Source: an uncultured Prevotellaceae bacterium
GTDB lineage: Bacteria; Bacteroidota; Bacteroidia; Bacteroidales; Bacteroidaceae
Reading direction: 5' to 3'
DNA length: 64,000 nucleotides
NCBI GenBank assembly: GCA_946410305.1
Contig: CAMJZV010000004.1
Coordinates: 62,001 to 126,000, forward strand
Positions 8,896 through 18,443 of this stretch are shown in pieces. Numbering within the stretch: position 1 is the first letter of the stretch; the number at the start of each line of letters is the position of its first letter. Made by a program: the position numbers and the translations under genes. The notes below the pieces were generated by a model. That model saw only the letters and a list, made by a program, of their open reading frames with translations, was not told where the DNA came from and made no database searches.

Positions 8896-10083
8896 ATGGA
8901 CAACAGATATATGATGCGTGGCGTTTCTGCCGCCAAGGAGGACGTACACGCAGCTATCAAGAACATCGACAAGGGTATCTTCCCGCAGGCTTTCTGCAAG
9001 ATTATCCCTGACATACTGGGTGGAGACCCAGAATACTGTAACATCATGCATGCCGACGGTGCTGGCACCAAGTCATCACTGGCCTACATGTATTGGAAAG
9101 AGACCGGCGACCTCTCCGTATGGAAAGGTATCGCACAGGATGCTATCGTGATGAATACCGACGACCTGCTTTGTGTTGGCGCTGTCGACAATATTCTGGT
9201 ATCAAGTACCATCGGTCGTAACAAGATGTTGATTCCTGGCGAGGTTATCTCAGCCATCATCAATGGTACCGACGAACTGTTGGCGGAACTCCGCGAGATG
9301 GGCATTGGCATTTATCCCACAGGTGGTGAGACAGCTGACGTGGGCGACCTTGTGCGCACCATCATCGTTGACTCGACCGTGACCTGCCGCATGAAGCGTT
9401 CAGACGTCATCGACAATGCCAACATTCGCCCAGGCGACGTCATCGTGGGTCTGTCATCCACTGGTCAGGCTACCTATGAGAAGCGTTACAATGGCGGTAT
9501 GGGCAGTAACGGACTGACCTCAGCCCGTCACGATGTCTTCGCCAAATATCTGGCAGAGAACTATCCTGAGAGTTTCGACCATGCCGTTCCCAACGAGTTG
9601 GTGTATAGCGGCAAGTACAAGTTGACAGACGCGGTCCCTTATCCTGCAACGGAATCGCAGGACACAGTGCTGCCCAATATGGGCCAGCTGGTGCTCTCTC
9701 CCACTCGCACCTACGCCCCTGTCATCAAGAAGCTGCTCGACGAGCTGCGTCCCGAGATTCACGGTATGGTACACTGTACGGGTGGTGCACAGACCAAGGT
9801 GCTGCACTTCGTCAACGACAACTGCAAGGTCATCAAGGATAACATGTTCCCCGTTCCCCCACTCTTCCGTGCCATCCACGAATGTTCTGGCACCGACTGG
9901 AAGGAGATGTATCAGGTGTTCAACATGGGTCACCGAATGGAGATTTATGTTCGTCCTGAGGTTGCCGAGCAGGTCATCGCCCTTTCGAAGAGCTTTAACA
10001 TCGATGCCCAGATTGTGGGTCACATCGAGGAAGGCAAGAAGAGCCTCACTATCAAGAGTGAGTTTGGTACCTTCGAGTACTAA
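8896..10083 (+). CDS. purM: AIR synthase (phosphoribosylformylglycinamidine cyclo-ligase)
   Basis: PurM closes the imidazole ring of FGAM with ATP to give AIR. The 395-residue protein has the PurM-type ATP-binding motifs: HADGAGTKSSLAYMY near residue 54-68, DAIVMNTDDLLCVGA near 90-104 and GGETADVGDLVRT near 143-155, then PGDVIVGLSSTGQATYE. The long Bacteroidetes form differs from the 345-residue E. coli enzyme, and the start fits the known MDNRYMMRGVSA-type N-terminus. A terminator follows at 10103. Confidence 0.92.
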   Translation: MDNRYMMRGVSAAKEDVHAAIKNIDKGIFPQAFCKIIPDILGGDPEYCNIMHADGAGTKSSLAYMYWKETGDLSVWKGIAQDAIVMNTDDLLCVGAVDNILVSSTIGRNKMLIPGEVISAIINGTDELLAELREMGIGIYPTGGETADVGDLVRTIIVDSTVTCRMKRSDVIDNANIRPGDVIVGLSSTGQATYEKRYNGGMGSNGLTSARHDVFAKYLAENYPESFDHAVPNELVYSGKYKLTDAVPYPATESQDTVLPNMGQLVLSPTRTYAPVIKKLLDELRPEIHGMVHCTGGAQTKVLHFVNDNCKVIKDNMFPVPPLFRAIHECSGTDWKEMYQVFNMGHRMEIYVRPEVAEQVIALSKSFNIDAQIVGHIEEGKKSLTIKSEFGTFEY

Positions 10084-10102
10084 TACGAACATATCTTTAT
10101 TT

Positions 10103-10137
10103 AAGAGGGAAGTACAAACGGCTTTCCTCTTTTATTA
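10103..10137 (+). terminator. terminator after purM
   Basis: AAGAGGGAAG (10103-10112) pairs with CTTTCCTCTT (10122-10131) with one G-T pair, followed by a T-rich run. Confidence 0.7.
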
Positions 10138-10230
10138 TTTTCATATATCAAACTATCAATATGTACTTTCGTTAATTTTGTTAGTATTTTCACAATTCAA
10201 TCGTTAATTTCTAACAGCCGTTAAGTCTAG

Positions 10231-10302
10231 CGACAGAAGTGTTAAATTGCGACAAAAAGATACGACAAATTGTCAGTATATGGAAAAATGCACCTATATT
10301 TG
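10231..10302 (+). promoter_or_regulatory. htrA promoter with upstream CGACA repeats
   Basis: The -7 box TATATTTG is at 10295-10302 and a TTG at 10270-10272. CGACA occurs at 10231, 10250 and 10263, and the inverted repeat GACAAATTGTC (10264-10274) overlaps the -33 region. The rest of the 276-base gap holds the purM terminator and AT-rich sequence. Confidence 0.55.
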
Positions 10303-10359
10303 CACCGTCAAATAACAAAAGCGAATACGAACAATAACATTAATTAAACTGATAAGATT

Positions 10360-11826
10360 ATGAAAAAGATTGTAAAGACATTGATGCCCGCCATGTATCT
10401 CATGGTAATCGCATTCTCCGCAGCCTCGTGCAACAAGACACAGGCCGCTCCAGCCACTGCTGCTGTTGCTCCAGGACAACCCGTTGATCTCACGTATGCG
10501 GCCGAGAAGTCGCTACCCGCTGTGGTATATATCAAGTCGGTGACCAACTCGAAGGTACAGACTGTTGAATACAGTGACCCATTCGAGGATTTTTTCTCTG
10601 ACCCCTTCGGTGGTTTCTTCGGACGTGGACAGGGACAGGGCAACAACGGCAGACGCCAGCGCCAAGTACAGACTCCTAAGCGTGCTGCTGCAGGTTCTGG
10701 TGTCATTATCTCTGCTGACGGTTACATTGTTACCAACAACCACGTAGTAGACGGTGCTGACGAGCTGACCGTGACTCTCAACGAGAACTCCAAGGAGTAT
10801 TCAGCTCGCATCATCGGTGCTGATAAGACCACAGACCTGGCACTCATTAAGATTGACGCCAAGGATTTGCCCGCCATCGTTATTGCCAATAGCGACGATG
10901 TGAAGGTTGGCGAATGGGTACTGGCTGTCGGTAACCCTCTGGGACTGAACAACACTGTTACCGCTGGTATCGTTAGTGCAAAAGCTCGTTCTATGGGCTC
11001 AGGTGTCAGTTCAATGATTCAGACCGATGCTGCCATCAATCAGGGTAACTCTGGTGGTGCATTGGTTAACACCCGTGGTGAACTGATTGGTATTAATGCT
11101 ATGCTGTATTCACAGACTGGCTCAAATATTGGTTATGGTTTTGCCATTCCTACCACTATCGTCAAAAAGGCTGTCGACGACTTCAAGAAGTACGGAACCT
11201 ACCAGCGCGCCATGATTGGCATCAAGGGTAGTGACGTCAGCAACTATGTAGACGCGGAGAAAGATAAGGGCAACGAGGTAGACCTCGGCACCATGGAAGG
11301 TATCTACATCGCTGAGGTGGTAGAAGACGGTGCTGCTGCTGACGCAGGTCTGCAGAAGGGCGACGTGCTCACTTCTATCGACGGCAAGAAGGTAAAGCAG
11401 TTCGGTGAGCTGCAGGGCATCATTGCACAGAAGCGCCCTGGCGATAAGGTTACCGTGAAGTATCTGCGTAACAAGAAGGAGAAGACCGCTACCCTGACGC
11501 TAAAGAACGAGCAAGGCAATACCAAGGTGGTGAAGAATGCTGATGTCGATGTGCTAGGTATTGATGTACGTCCCGTTACAGACAGCCAGAAGAAACAGTT
11601 GGAAATCAACTATGGTCTGGAAGTGCTGAAAGTCAACGGTGGCAAGATGAAGGATGCTGGCGTACCTAAGGGCTTCATTATCCAGGTTGTTAATGACCAG
11701 CCCATGCGTTCGTTCGACGATTTGCAGGAGGTAGTGAAAGAAGCAAAAGACCAGATGCTGGTTATCAAGGGCATCTTCCCAACGGGTAAACGTGGTGGCT
11801 TTGTAGTTTACCTGCAGAATGAATAA
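10360..11826 (+). CDS. htrA: HtrA/DegQ-type serine protease and chaperone
   Basis: The 488-residue protein is a Do-family periplasmic quality-control protease. It has a lipoprotein-type signal (Cys24 in AASC), a Q/G-rich LA-loop-like stretch (88-105), and the catalytic triad His128 (TNNHVV), Asp159 (TTDLALI) and Ser231 (GNSGGAL). Two PDZ domains follow (about 265-380 and 400-488), the first with GIYIAEVVEDGAAADAGLQ. The predicted lipid anchor would tether it to a membrane, unlike soluble E. coli DegP. It is preceded by its own promoter and followed by rpoD. Confidence 0.93.
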   Translation: MKKIVKTLMPAMYLMVIAFSAASCNKTQAAPATAAVAPGQPVDLTYAAEKSLPAVVYIKSVTNSKVQTVEYSDPFEDFFSDPFGGFFGRGQGQGNNGRRQRQVQTPKRAAAGSGVIISADGYIVTNNHVVDGADELTVTLNENSKEYSARIIGADKTTDLALIKIDAKDLPAIVIANSDDVKVGEWVLAVGNPLGLNNTVTAGIVSAKARSMGSGVSSMIQTDAAINQGNSGGALVNTRGELIGINAMLYSQTGSNIGYGFAIPTTIVKKAVDDFKKYGTYQRAMIGIKGSDVSNYVDAEKDKGNEVDLGTMEGIYIAEVVEDGAAADAGLQKGDVLTSIDGKKVKQFGELQGIIAQKRPGDKVTVKYLRNKKEKTATLTLKNEQGNTKVVKNADVDVLGIDVRPVTDSQKKQLEINYGLEVLKVNGGKMKDAGVPKGFIIQVVNDQPMRSFDDLQEVVKEAKDQMLVIKGIFPTGKRGGFVVYLQNE

Positions 11827-11868
11827 GTCTCGATATTACGAAATATAGTGAAAATAGTAGGGCATTTT

Positions 11869-11900
11869 TTTGGTTATTCCAGAAAAATGCCTTACTTTTG
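11869..11900 (+). promoter_or_regulatory. rpoD promoter
   Basis: TTTG at 11869-11872 and TACTTTTG at 11893-11900, 20 bases apart; the ATG is 25 bases further on. Confidence 0.75.
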
Positions 11901-11925
11901 CAGTCAGCTATAAAAATACGACTAA

Positions 11926-12789
11926 ATGAGACAACTAAAAATCACTAAATCCATTACGAATCGCGAAAGTGAGTCGCTGGAAAAATACTTACAGGAAATA
12001 GGTCGCGAAGAGTTGCTCTCTACTGACGAAGAGGTGGAGCTGGCACAACGTATCCGTAAAGGTGACCGTAAAGCATTGGACAAGCTCACTAAGGCGAATC
12101 TGCGATTTGTGGTTTCTGTTGCCAAGCAGTACCAGAATCAGGGATTGTCTCTTCCTGACCTCATTAATGAGGGAAATCTGGGACTTATCAAAGCAGCAGA
12201 GAAGTTTGACGAGACACGCGGTTTCAAGTTCATTTCTTATGCCGTATGGTGGATTCGTCAGTCTATTTTGCAGGCTATTGCCGAACAGAGTCGTATAGTC
12301 CGTCTACCCCTCAATCAGGTAGGTTCGGTAAACAAGATAAACCGCATGCTCAATAAGTTTGAGCAGGAGAATGAGCGCCGCCCGTCGGTCGACGAGATCT
12401 CTGAGCAGATAGACCTGCCAGAGGATAAAGTCGGTGAGGCGATGTTGGCCAATACGCGCCACGTATCGGTCGATGCACCATTCGTTGACGGTGAGGACAA
12501 CTCACTGCTCGACGTGCTGGTTAACGACGATGCTCCATTGGCTGATCGTCAACTGGTTTTGGAGTCGTTACGTGAGGAGATCTCCAACGTGCTACAGACG
12601 TTGAACGACCGTGAACGTTGTGTCATCAAGGCATTTTATGGTATCGGAGAGCCGGAAATGACGCTTGAAGAGATTGGTAACAAATACGGTCTCACTCGCG
12701 AGCGTGTACGCCAGATCAAGGAGAAAGCCATCCGTCGGTTGCGCAACAATACAAAGAATCAATTATTAAAGTCATATTTAGGACAATGA
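11926..12789 (+). CDS. rpoD: primary sigma factor RpoD, short Bacteroidetes form
   Basis: The 287-residue sigma-70 protein lacks region 1.1 and starts almost at region 1.2 ([17 protein letters not shown]). Region 2 includes [18 protein letters not shown] and the -7 recognition and melting helix [17 protein letters not shown]; region 4 holds the helix-turn-helix [20 protein letters not shown]. This is the sigma factor that reads the TAnnTTTG promoters listed in this window. The stop overlaps the next gene by 4 bases. Confidence 0.96.
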   Translation: MRQLKITKSITNRESESLEKYLQEIGREELLSTDEEVELAQRIRKGDRKALDKLTKANLRFVVSVAKQYQNQGLSLPDLINEGNLGLIKAAEKFDETRGFKFISYAVWWIRQSILQAIAEQSRIVRLPLNQVGSVNKINRMLNKFEQENERRPSVDEISEQIDLPEDKVGEAMLANTRHVSVDAPFVDGEDNSLLDVLVNDDAPLADRQLVLESLREEISNVLQTLNDRERCVIKAFYGIGEPEMTLEEIGNKYGLTRERVRQIKEKAIRRLRNNTKNQLLKSYLGQ

Positions 12790-13208
12790 AATTATATAAG
12801 TATATTCTGATGACGCTGCTTTTCTGCGTCGCTATGGGGGCTGAAGCTAAGCGAGTACAGCCCAAACACATGTATATGTTCGGATTTGCCGCATCCTTCA
12901 AGGACTCTGTCGTCTACATGACAGAGATACAGGATGTACAGGGTGCTTGGTATGACACCAAGAGTAAGTTCCTGCTGGGACGCGACCACTATTCTTCCCA
13001 ACTGAAAGAACATTTCAAGGAGAAGTTGCAGATGTCCGACAGAGTATGTATGGTCATCTTTGCCAAGTCTATCAAGAAGGCAGAGAAGAAGTATCTGAAG
13101 TTACGCAAGAAGTATCTGAGCGACAAAAAGCGCACCTCATCGTATGAAGTGCGCTATGTGACCAGTCAGGACTTTAAGTTCGAACCAGTAGATATGTCTG
13201 AGGAGTAA
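12786..13208 (+). CDS. small exported protein of unknown function
   Basis: The 140-residue protein has a signal peptide ([21 protein letters not shown]) and so is probably periplasmic. The mature part is basic and helical, with a run of [19 protein letters not shown] near residue 98-116. No known family was recognised, although such a protein after rpoD is probably conserved in Prevotella. Its ATG overlaps the rpoD stop (ATGA), so it is translated from the rpoD transcript. Confidence 0.8.
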   Translation: MKLYKYILMTLLFCVAMGAEAKRVQPKHMYMFGFAASFKDSVVYMTEIQDVQGAWYDTKSKFLLGRDHYSSQLKEHFKEKLQMSDRVCMVIFAKSIKKAEKKYLKLRKKYLSDKKRTSSYEVRYVTSQDFKFEPVDMSEE

Positions 13209-13212
13209 TAGT

Positions 13213-13244
13213 GACGGCGGGAAAACCGCCGTCCTCTATTTTTT
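13213..13244. terminator. terminator between convergent genes
   Basis: GACGGCGG and CCGCCGTC with a GAAAA loop, then CTCTATTTTTT on the + strand. It ends the rpoD transcript and touches the stop codon of the facing aminotransferase gene. Confidence 0.85.
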
Positions 13245-14553
13245 AGGGATTGTTCTCTTCGAACACCTGCATACGCTCCTCCAGTTGTGCGTACTGATGA
13301 TCCTCGATGAATGAGGTACAGACACGCAGACCTTCCTGATGGGAGCCAGTAGTAATCAGACAGATAGCCGATACACCATAGTACATCAACTCTTTGGCCA
13401 GCTCACCGCTGGTCATTTTTTTGTATCCGATGGTAAAGTAGAAACCGTCGGCTACAGGCTGGTCGAGGTCTTTGTCATAGACCACATGGAAGCCGTGACG
13501 ACAGAATATCTCCTTCAGCTTATGAGCACGCTGTCCGTAAACGCTAACCTCCTTGCGGAAGTCGTAAGTACCATCGCTGGCCGCCTTCAGCATGGCAGCC
13601 ATCGCATACTGTGCCGAATGGCTGGTACCACTACTCAGTGCATAGAGCATACGTGTAGAGAACACCAAACCGAAGGGCAGTCCTTGATAGCGCTGTGACA
13701 ACTGCTCGAAATGGCGATGGAACAGTTTATCGGAGATGCATACCACACCGATACGCTCGCCAGCATACGAGAACGCTTTGGAACCACTAATGAGCAACAT
13801 ATAGTTGTCGGTGTAGCGCCCTACGCTGGGCTGATAAGGTGGCTGGAAGGGTACGCTGAGATCCTGACGGAAGTCCATTGCAAAGTATGCCAGGTCTTCC
13901 ATCACCACGCAGTCGTACTGGGTCGCCAGTTTACCGATGGTCTCCAGTTCCTGTTCGTTCAGGCAGATCCATGCGGGATTGTTTGGATTGGAATAGACGA
14001 TGGCACAGATGTTGCCGTTCTTCAGATACGACTCCAGCTTGCCTGCCAGTTTCTCACCACGATAGTCATAAACGTCAAACGTCTCGTACTTCACGCCCAT
14101 CACCTGTAACTGCATCTTCTGCACAGGGAAACCAGGGTCAATGAACAGCACGGTATCCTTGCCCTGCTGAGCCTGTGAACAGGTGAGAAAGGAAGCGAAC
14201 GTGCCCTGCATAGATCCCGTGACAGGTACACAGCCTTCAGCAGCTACGTCAAGACCGATGAATGCCTTGACAAAACGCGAAGCTTCTTTCTTCAGTTCAG
14301 GATAACCCTGAATATCAGGATAGGAATGGGCAATGCCTGCTTGCAGTGCCTTAACCTGTGCGTCGACACCCACCTGGGCGGCAGGCAGTCCTGGGATACC
14401 CATCTCCATCTTGATGAACTCTACCCCACTCTGTTGCTCAGCCTTAGCTGCCACCTGCTTAACCTCACGGATGGTTGCCTTGGCAAAATCAGTGATGCCC
14501 AGCTCTGCTATGAGGCTGTCAACGATTTCTTTCTTGATTGGTGTTGCCTTCAT
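13243..14553 (-). CDS. class I/II PLP-dependent aminotransferase
   Basis: The 436-residue fold type I enzyme has YSNPNNPAWICL (substrate carboxylate region), VVMEDLAYFAMD (PLP-binding Asp) and the Schiff-base lysine in SGSKAFSYAGERIG. Its ATG overlaps the iorB stop by 4 bases. Because it is translationally tied to indolepyruvate ferredoxin oxidoreductase, it most likely supplies aromatic 2-oxo acids (indolepyruvate, phenylpyruvate) by transamination, or works in reverse to make aromatic amino acids from arylacetates. The substrate is inferred from context only. Confidence 0.85.
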   Translation of the reverse strand: MKATPIKKEIVDSLIAELGITDFAKATIREVKQVAAKAEQQSGVEFIKMEMGIPGLPAAQVGVDAQVKALQAGIAHSYPDIQGYPELKKEASRFVKAFIGLDVAAEGCVPVTGSMQGTFASFLTCSQAQQGKDTVLFIDPGFPVQKMQLQVMGVKYETFDVYDYRGEKLAGKLESYLKNGNICAIVYSNPNNPAWICLNEQELETIGKLATQYDCVVMEDLAYFAMDFRQDLSVPFQPPYQPSVGRYTDNYMLLISGSKAFSYAGERIGVVCISDKLFHRHFEQLSQRYQGLPFGLVFSTRMLYALSSGTSHSAQYAMAAMLKAASDGTYDFRKEVSVYGQRAHKLKEIFCRHGFHVVYDKDLDQPVADGFYFTIGYKKMTSGELAKELMYYGVSAICLITTGSHQEGLRVCTSFIEDHQYAQLEERMQVFEENNP

Positions 14554-15122
14554 TTCTGTGCTTCTTTACCAATTGCTAATGCCTTGATATTGGCCTCGAC
14601 GATGGCCTCGCCCTTGCGACCGAAGACGCGACGGATAGCATCCTCTAACTTCTCGTATTCAATGCCTAAAGCTTTCTGGGCAGCACCCAACAGGATGACG
14701 TTGGCCGAACGGGGCACACCTGCATCCTTTGCTTTCTCTTCAATGTCAAGCATGATGACATTAGGCAACTGGGCAAGGTCCTTTTTGATGACCTCGATAT
14801 CGGGATAATTAGGGATATTGACAAACGGTGTGCTGCTGGTGATAATCCAGCCGTTCTTAGACAGATACGGCAGATAGCGCAATGCCTCCATGGGTTCCAT
14901 AGAGATGATGACATCTGCACCACCTTTGGGAATCAGGTCGCTGGCAATAGGATTGCTCGAGATGCGCAGATTTGACTGCACGTCACCGCCACGCTGAGAC
15001 ATACCGTGTACCTCGGCCTGCTTGATATATAGGTTCTCGTTCATGGCGGCTTCGCCAATGATGGTGGCAATAGAGAGGATACCCTGTCCTCCTACACCGC
15101 AAAGAATAATATCTGTTTTCAT
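14550..15122 (-). CDS. iorB: indolepyruvate ferredoxin oxidoreductase, beta subunit
   Basis: The 190-residue gamma-type domain begins MKTDIILCGVGGQGILSIA, the classical GxGGQG motif of pyruvate-type oxidoreductase subunits. The start at 15122 is chosen over a longer frame because it overlaps the iorA stop by 4 bases and starts at the motif. With IorA it decarboxylates aryl-pyruvates oxidatively to aryl-acetyl-CoA, reducing ferredoxin, which could feed Rnf (26.5-31.7 kb). Confidence 0.9.
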   Translation of the reverse strand: MKTDIILCGVGGQGILSIATIIGEAAMNENLYIKQAEVHGMSQRGGDVQSNLRISSNPIASDLIPKGGADVIISMEPMEALRYLPYLSKNGWIITSSTPFVNIPNYPDIEVIKKDLAQLPNVIMLDIEEKAKDAGVPRSANVILLGAAQKALGIEYEKLEDAIRRVFGRKGEAIVEANIKALAIGKEAQK

Positions 15123-16717
15123 TTTGCTGTTTTCTTTTGTTTCAGATGACGTTGTAGGGTCTGCATACACTCACGACGTGGAATGATGACAGAAGTGCCA
15201 TTGTAATTGATTTCGTCGCGGATAATCTGTGTAATCTCCGGCATATTCTTTGGCAGAGGGACCACCACCTTCAGGTGTTCGTCAGAGAGTCCCAGACCGC
15301 GGCAAATGGCCTCAAACTTATTAGTACCGGCAGAGTCCTGTCCACCCGTCATACCTGTTGTCAGGTTATCAGAGATGATGACGGTGATGTTGGCGTTCTC
15401 GTTGATGGCATCCAACAGACCCGTCATACCGCTATGCGTGAAGGTGGAGTCACCGATGATAGCAACAGCAGGCCACTGACCAGCATCAGCAGCACCCTTA
15501 GCCATCGTAATCGAAGCACCCATATCGACACACGAATGGATGGCACGGAACGGAGGCAGGAAGCCCAATGTGTAACAACCGATGTCACCAAAGACACGAG
15601 GATTCTCGTATTCCTTGAGGACCTCGTTCAGTGCTGCATAGACGTCACGGTGACCACAGCCCTGACAGAGTGCAGGTGGACGTGGAGCCACATCAGCGCA
15701 AGGATCGAAGCACTCACCAATCTCCATACCCAGTGCCTTCTTCACCACGTCGGGAGTCAGTTCACCAGTACGAGGCAGCGTGCCGTCCAGCTTACCGTGG
15801 ACATTCTTCAGGTCAGCAACGCCACGCACGATGTCCTCAATGAATGGCTGTCCCTCCTCTACGATGAGCACCTGTTCGCACTCGTCCATCAGACGGCGCA
15901 CCAGCTTCTTAGGCAGCGGATACTGCGAAATCTTCAGGATGGGATATGGACTTCCCTGTGGGAAACACTCGTTGACATAGTTAAAACCAATACCACTGGC
16001 CAGAATACCCAGCGACTTGTCGTGACCTTCTATATATATATTATAGGTGGAGTTGGCAGCGTCGTCCTCCAGCTGAGCCTGCTGAGCAGTCACCGCATCG
16101 TTACGCTTCTTAGCATTGGCAGGCAGCAGCACCCAGTTGGCAGCCTTGGCGTCGTAGTTCAACGCATTCTGCTCACGGGGAGCATCAGCCAACTCAACGA
16201 CAGCACGGCTGTGAGCCATACGGGTAGTAACACGCATCAGCACAGGTAGGCACTGTTTCTCGCTGTATTCAAAGGCAGCAGCCATCATGTCATAGGCTTC
16301 CTGCTGGTTAGAGGGCTCGAAGGTAGGAATCATGGCAAACTTGCCATAGAAACGTGAGTCCTGCTCATCCTGACTAGAGTGCATAGAGGGGTCGTCGGCA
16401 ACAAGTACCACGACACCACCGTTGACACCTGTCATACCACTGTTGACAAAGGGGTCTGCACAGACGTTCAGTCCCACATGTTTCATACATACCAGCGCAC
16501 GCTTACCCATGAACGACATACCCAGCGCAGCCTCCATGGCTGTCTTCTCGTTGGTCGACCAACGGCTGTGCACACCGCGTTCTTTGGCCAGTGGCGACAT
16601 CTGGATATACTCAGTAATCTCGGTAGAAGGAGTGCCTGGATAGGCATAGACACCACTCAGTCCGGCATCAAGGGCGCCCTGAGCGATGGCCTCGTCTCCT
16701 AATAACAGTTTCTTCAT
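15119..16717 (-). CDS. iorA: indolepyruvate ferredoxin oxidoreductase, alpha subunit
   Basis: The 532-residue protein starts with MKKLLLGDEAIAQGALDAG and the YPGTPSTEI motif of the pyrimidine-binding domain; the thiamine-diphosphate domain shows CQGCGHRDVYAAL and GDSTFTHSGM with N following. The C-terminus stops at CMQTLQRHLKQKKTAK and lacks the ferredoxin-like domain with two CxxCxxC clusters found in archaeal IorA (about 600 residues or more), so electrons must pass to external ferredoxin by another route. It is the first gene of iorA-iorB-aminotransferase and has a promoter at 16757-16788. Confidence 0.9.
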   Translation of the reverse strand: MKKLLLGDEAIAQGALDAGLSGVYAYPGTPSTEITEYIQMSPLAKERGVHSRWSTNEKTAMEAALGMSFMGKRALVCMKHVGLNVCADPFVNSGMTGVNGGVVVLVADDPSMHSSQDEQDSRFYGKFAMIPTFEPSNQQEAYDMMAAAFEYSEKQCLPVLMRVTTRMAHSRAVVELADAPREQNALNYDAKAANWVLLPANAKKRNDAVTAQQAQLEDDAANSTYNIYIEGHDKSLGILASGIGFNYVNECFPQGSPYPILKISQYPLPKKLVRRLMDECEQVLIVEEGQPFIEDIVRGVADLKNVHGKLDGTLPRTGELTPDVVKKALGMEIGECFDPCADVAPRPPALCQGCGHRDVYAALNEVLKEYENPRVFGDIGCYTLGFLPPFRAIHSCVDMGASITMAKGAADAGQWPAVAIIGDSTFTHSGMTGLLDAINENANITVIISDNLTTGMTGGQDSAGTNKFEAICRGLGLSDEHLKVVVPLPKNMPEITQIIRDEINYNGTSVIIPRRECMQTLQRHLKQKKTAK

Positions 16718-16756
16718 ATTTTTACTAAATATTGGTTATTGCTAATAAATTGTTCG

Positions 16757-16788
16757 CAAAGTTACTACTTTTATTTCAAAACAGCAAA
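16757..16788 (-). promoter_or_regulatory. iorAB promoter
   Basis: On the minus strand TAACTTTG lies at 16757-16764 and TTTG at 16785-16788, spacing 20. It overlaps the T run of the rplT terminator. Confidence 0.65.
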
Positions 16789-16825
16789 AAAAAGAGCCGC
16801 AACCTTTCGATTGCAGCTCTTTTTA
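16785..16825 (-). terminator. terminator of infC-rpmI-rplT
   Basis: AGAGCTGCAA and TTGCGGCTCT (minus strand) form a stem with an 8-base loop and an 8-base T run; also T-rich on the other side. Confidence 0.8.
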
Positions 16826-16847
16826 TGTCGCTTAATGACGTTTTCGC

Positions 16848-17192
16848 TTACTTTACTTTAGCTACGATAGCCTTGAAAGCCTCAGGATTGTTCAGAGCCA
16901 GGTCGGCGAGCACCTTGCGGTTGATCTCGATACCAGCCTTAGCCAGTTTACCCATGAGTACAGAATAGCTCATACCCTCCTGACGAGCGGCAGCGTTGAT
17001 ACGCTGAATCCACAGGGCACGGAAGTTGCGCTTCTTGTTCTTACGATCGCGATAAGCGTAGGTAAGACCCTTCTCCCAAGTGTTCTTGGCTACTGTCCAA
17101 ACATTCTTGCGGGCACCAAAGTAACCGCGAGTGAGTTTCAGAATTCTTTTACGTTTTGCACGTGATGCAACGTGATTGACTGATCTTGGCAT
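16848..17192 (-). CDS. rplT: 50S ribosomal protein L20
   Basis: The 114-residue protein has the L20 sequence from [19 protein letters not shown] through [17 protein letters not shown] to the end. L20 organises 23S rRNA early in assembly and in many bacteria represses its own operon. It follows rpmI by 37 bases and closes the infC operon. Confidence 0.97.
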   Translation of the reverse strand: MPRSVNHVASRAKRKRILKLTRGYFGARKNVWTVAKNTWEKGLTYAYRDRKNKKRNFRALWIQRINAAARQEGMSYSVLMGKLAKAGIEINRKVLADLALNNPEAFKAIVAKVK

Positions 17193-17229
17193 AGTTTTCT
17201 AATACTTTTAATGTTTGACAATAGGTGAA

Positions 17230-17427
17230 TTAACGGAGACACAACAGGTCACGAACCTGCTTCATGTTTGTAACATCAACGATAGTAGAACCGCAGAGGT
17301 TGCGCTTCTGCTTCTTGGTCTTCTTAGTCAGAATGTGACTGTGGTAAGCATGGTGTCTCTTGATCTTACCTGTACCGGTAAATGAGAATCTCTTCTTGGC
17401 ACCGGAATTTGTCTTTACTTTTGGCAT
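17230..17427 (-). CDS. rpmI: 50S ribosomal protein L35
   Basis: The 65-residue basic protein starts [20 protein letters not shown], typical for L35, and has [20 protein letters not shown]. It stands between infC and rplT as in most bacteria. Confidence 0.97.
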   Translation of the reverse strand: MPKVKTNSGAKKRFSFTGTGKIKRHHAYHSHILTKKTKKQKRNLCGSTIVDVTNMKQVRDLLCLR

Positions 17428-17501
17428 TGTTTTTTAAAATTTTAAATTGTTATTAATAATCGGCAGCTACGCATATACCGGGCGCGCCACCATTTTCTTC
17501 A

Positions 17502-17534
17502 AATTGAGAATTGACAATTGAGAATTGAGAATTA
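17502..17534 (-). repeat. AATTGAGA repeat at the infC stop codon
   Basis: AATTGAGA/AATTGACA words with a period of 8 run directly into the infC stop codon (17532-17534). The rest of the 104-base infC-rpmI gap shows no conserved leader that could be recognised. Confidence 0.75.
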
Positions 17535-18233
17535 ATCCTCGCTCTCTGTCAATTTCTTTAGCGCATCAGCACTGATCTTGGCGTTGGCAAACAGACCTCC
17601 GTTAGCGGGAGTCTCTACGTCTACCTCCTTGGGCTGACTCTGACGAGCGGCTTCCTTAGCTTCGGCTACAGCAGCCTCACGGTCACGGGCCTGCTGGCTC
17701 TTCTTCTGAGCACCGGCTTTCTTGGGAGCCAGATAAAGGAACATCTTCTTTCCTTCCAGCGAGGGCATTCCCTCTACCTTACCGAACTCCTCCAAGTCGT
17801 TAGCGAAACGCAACAACAACACTTCTCCCTGCTCTTTGAACAGAATGGAGCGACCACGGAAGAACACGTACGCACGTACCTTATTACCTTCTTCCAAGAA
17901 CTCCTTGGCGTGTTTCAGCTTAAACTGATAATCGTGCTCGTCGGTCTGAGGTCCGAAACGGATTTCCTTCACCTCTACCTTCACCTGCTTAGCCTTCATT
18001 TCCTTCTGGCGTTTCTTCTGCTGGTAAAGGAATTTCGAATAGTCAATGAGACGACATACAGGAGGATTAGCGTTCGGAGAAATCTCCACCAGGTCTACGC
18101 CCTGTTCACGAGCCATATCCAATGCCTGACGTGTAGGAACAACCGTGCTTCCACCGTCGCCTACAATGCGGACTTCACGTACTCGTATCTGTTCATTTAC
18201 GCGGTACTGATTCTTAATGTTGTCGTTCTTCAT
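17532..18233 (-). CDS. infC: translation initiation factor IF-3
   Basis: IF-3 binds the 30S subunit and proofreads start-codon pairing. The ATG at 18233 gives 233 residues starting [18 protein letters not shown]; the frame is open further upstream but would pass through the promoter at 18259-18289. N-domain (to about 80) and C-domain (to about 170, with [16 protein letters not shown] and [16 protein letters not shown]) are complete. After them comes a charged tail of about 55 residues rich in K, Q, A and E, longer than in the usual 175-180-residue protein. Rare ATT/ATC starts, which autoregulate infC in E. coli, are not used here. Confidence 0.94.
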   Translation of the reverse strand: MKNDNIKNQYRVNEQIRVREVRIVGDGGSTVVPTRQALDMAREQGVDLVEISPNANPPVCRLIDYSKFLYQQKKRQKEMKAKQVKVEVKEIRFGPQTDEHDYQFKLKHAKEFLEEGNKVRAYVFFRGRSILFKEQGEVLLLRFANDLEEFGKVEGMPSLEGKKMFLYLAPKKAGAQKKSQQARDREAAVAEAKEAARQSQPKEVDVETPANGGLFANAKISADALKKLTESED

Positions 18234-18258
18234 CAACTCTTTTTTACGAAATCGGGTG

Positions 18259-18289
18259 CAAAGGTAGTAAAAATCAAGCAAACCACAAA
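18259..18289 (-). promoter_or_regulatory. infC operon promoter
   Basis: Minus-strand TACCTTTG at 18259-18266 and TTTG at 18286-18289, spacing 19. Confidence 0.7.
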
Positions 18290-18388
18290 GAATTTTTCCA
18301 TTTATTTTTCCTACTATATTCACTTTTCTTTCCTTTTTATCCAATAAATTGTCTTTTTCACTTTTACCACAAAAAATTGCACAAAATT

Positions 18389-18420
18389 TTTGCGAATGTG
18401 CAGAAAAAGCATTACCTTTG
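18389..18420 (+). promoter_or_regulatory. promoter of the acyl-CoA synthetase pair
   Basis: TTTG at 18389-18392 and TACCTTTG at 18413-18420, spacing 20, ahead of the ATG at 18444. Confidence 0.75.
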
Positions 18421-18443
18421 CACAAAATTTTGAAAATTGTGCA

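Noticed and set aside
15275..16249. A plus-strand open frame of 324 codons opposite iorA
   Set aside because: Shadow of iorA; its translation is histidine- and threonine-rich without any family motif.
17428..17531. Possible L20 autoregulatory leader between infC and rpmI
   Set aside because: I could not identify a convincing pseudoknot or L20-binding structure; the visible structure is a short tandem repeat.
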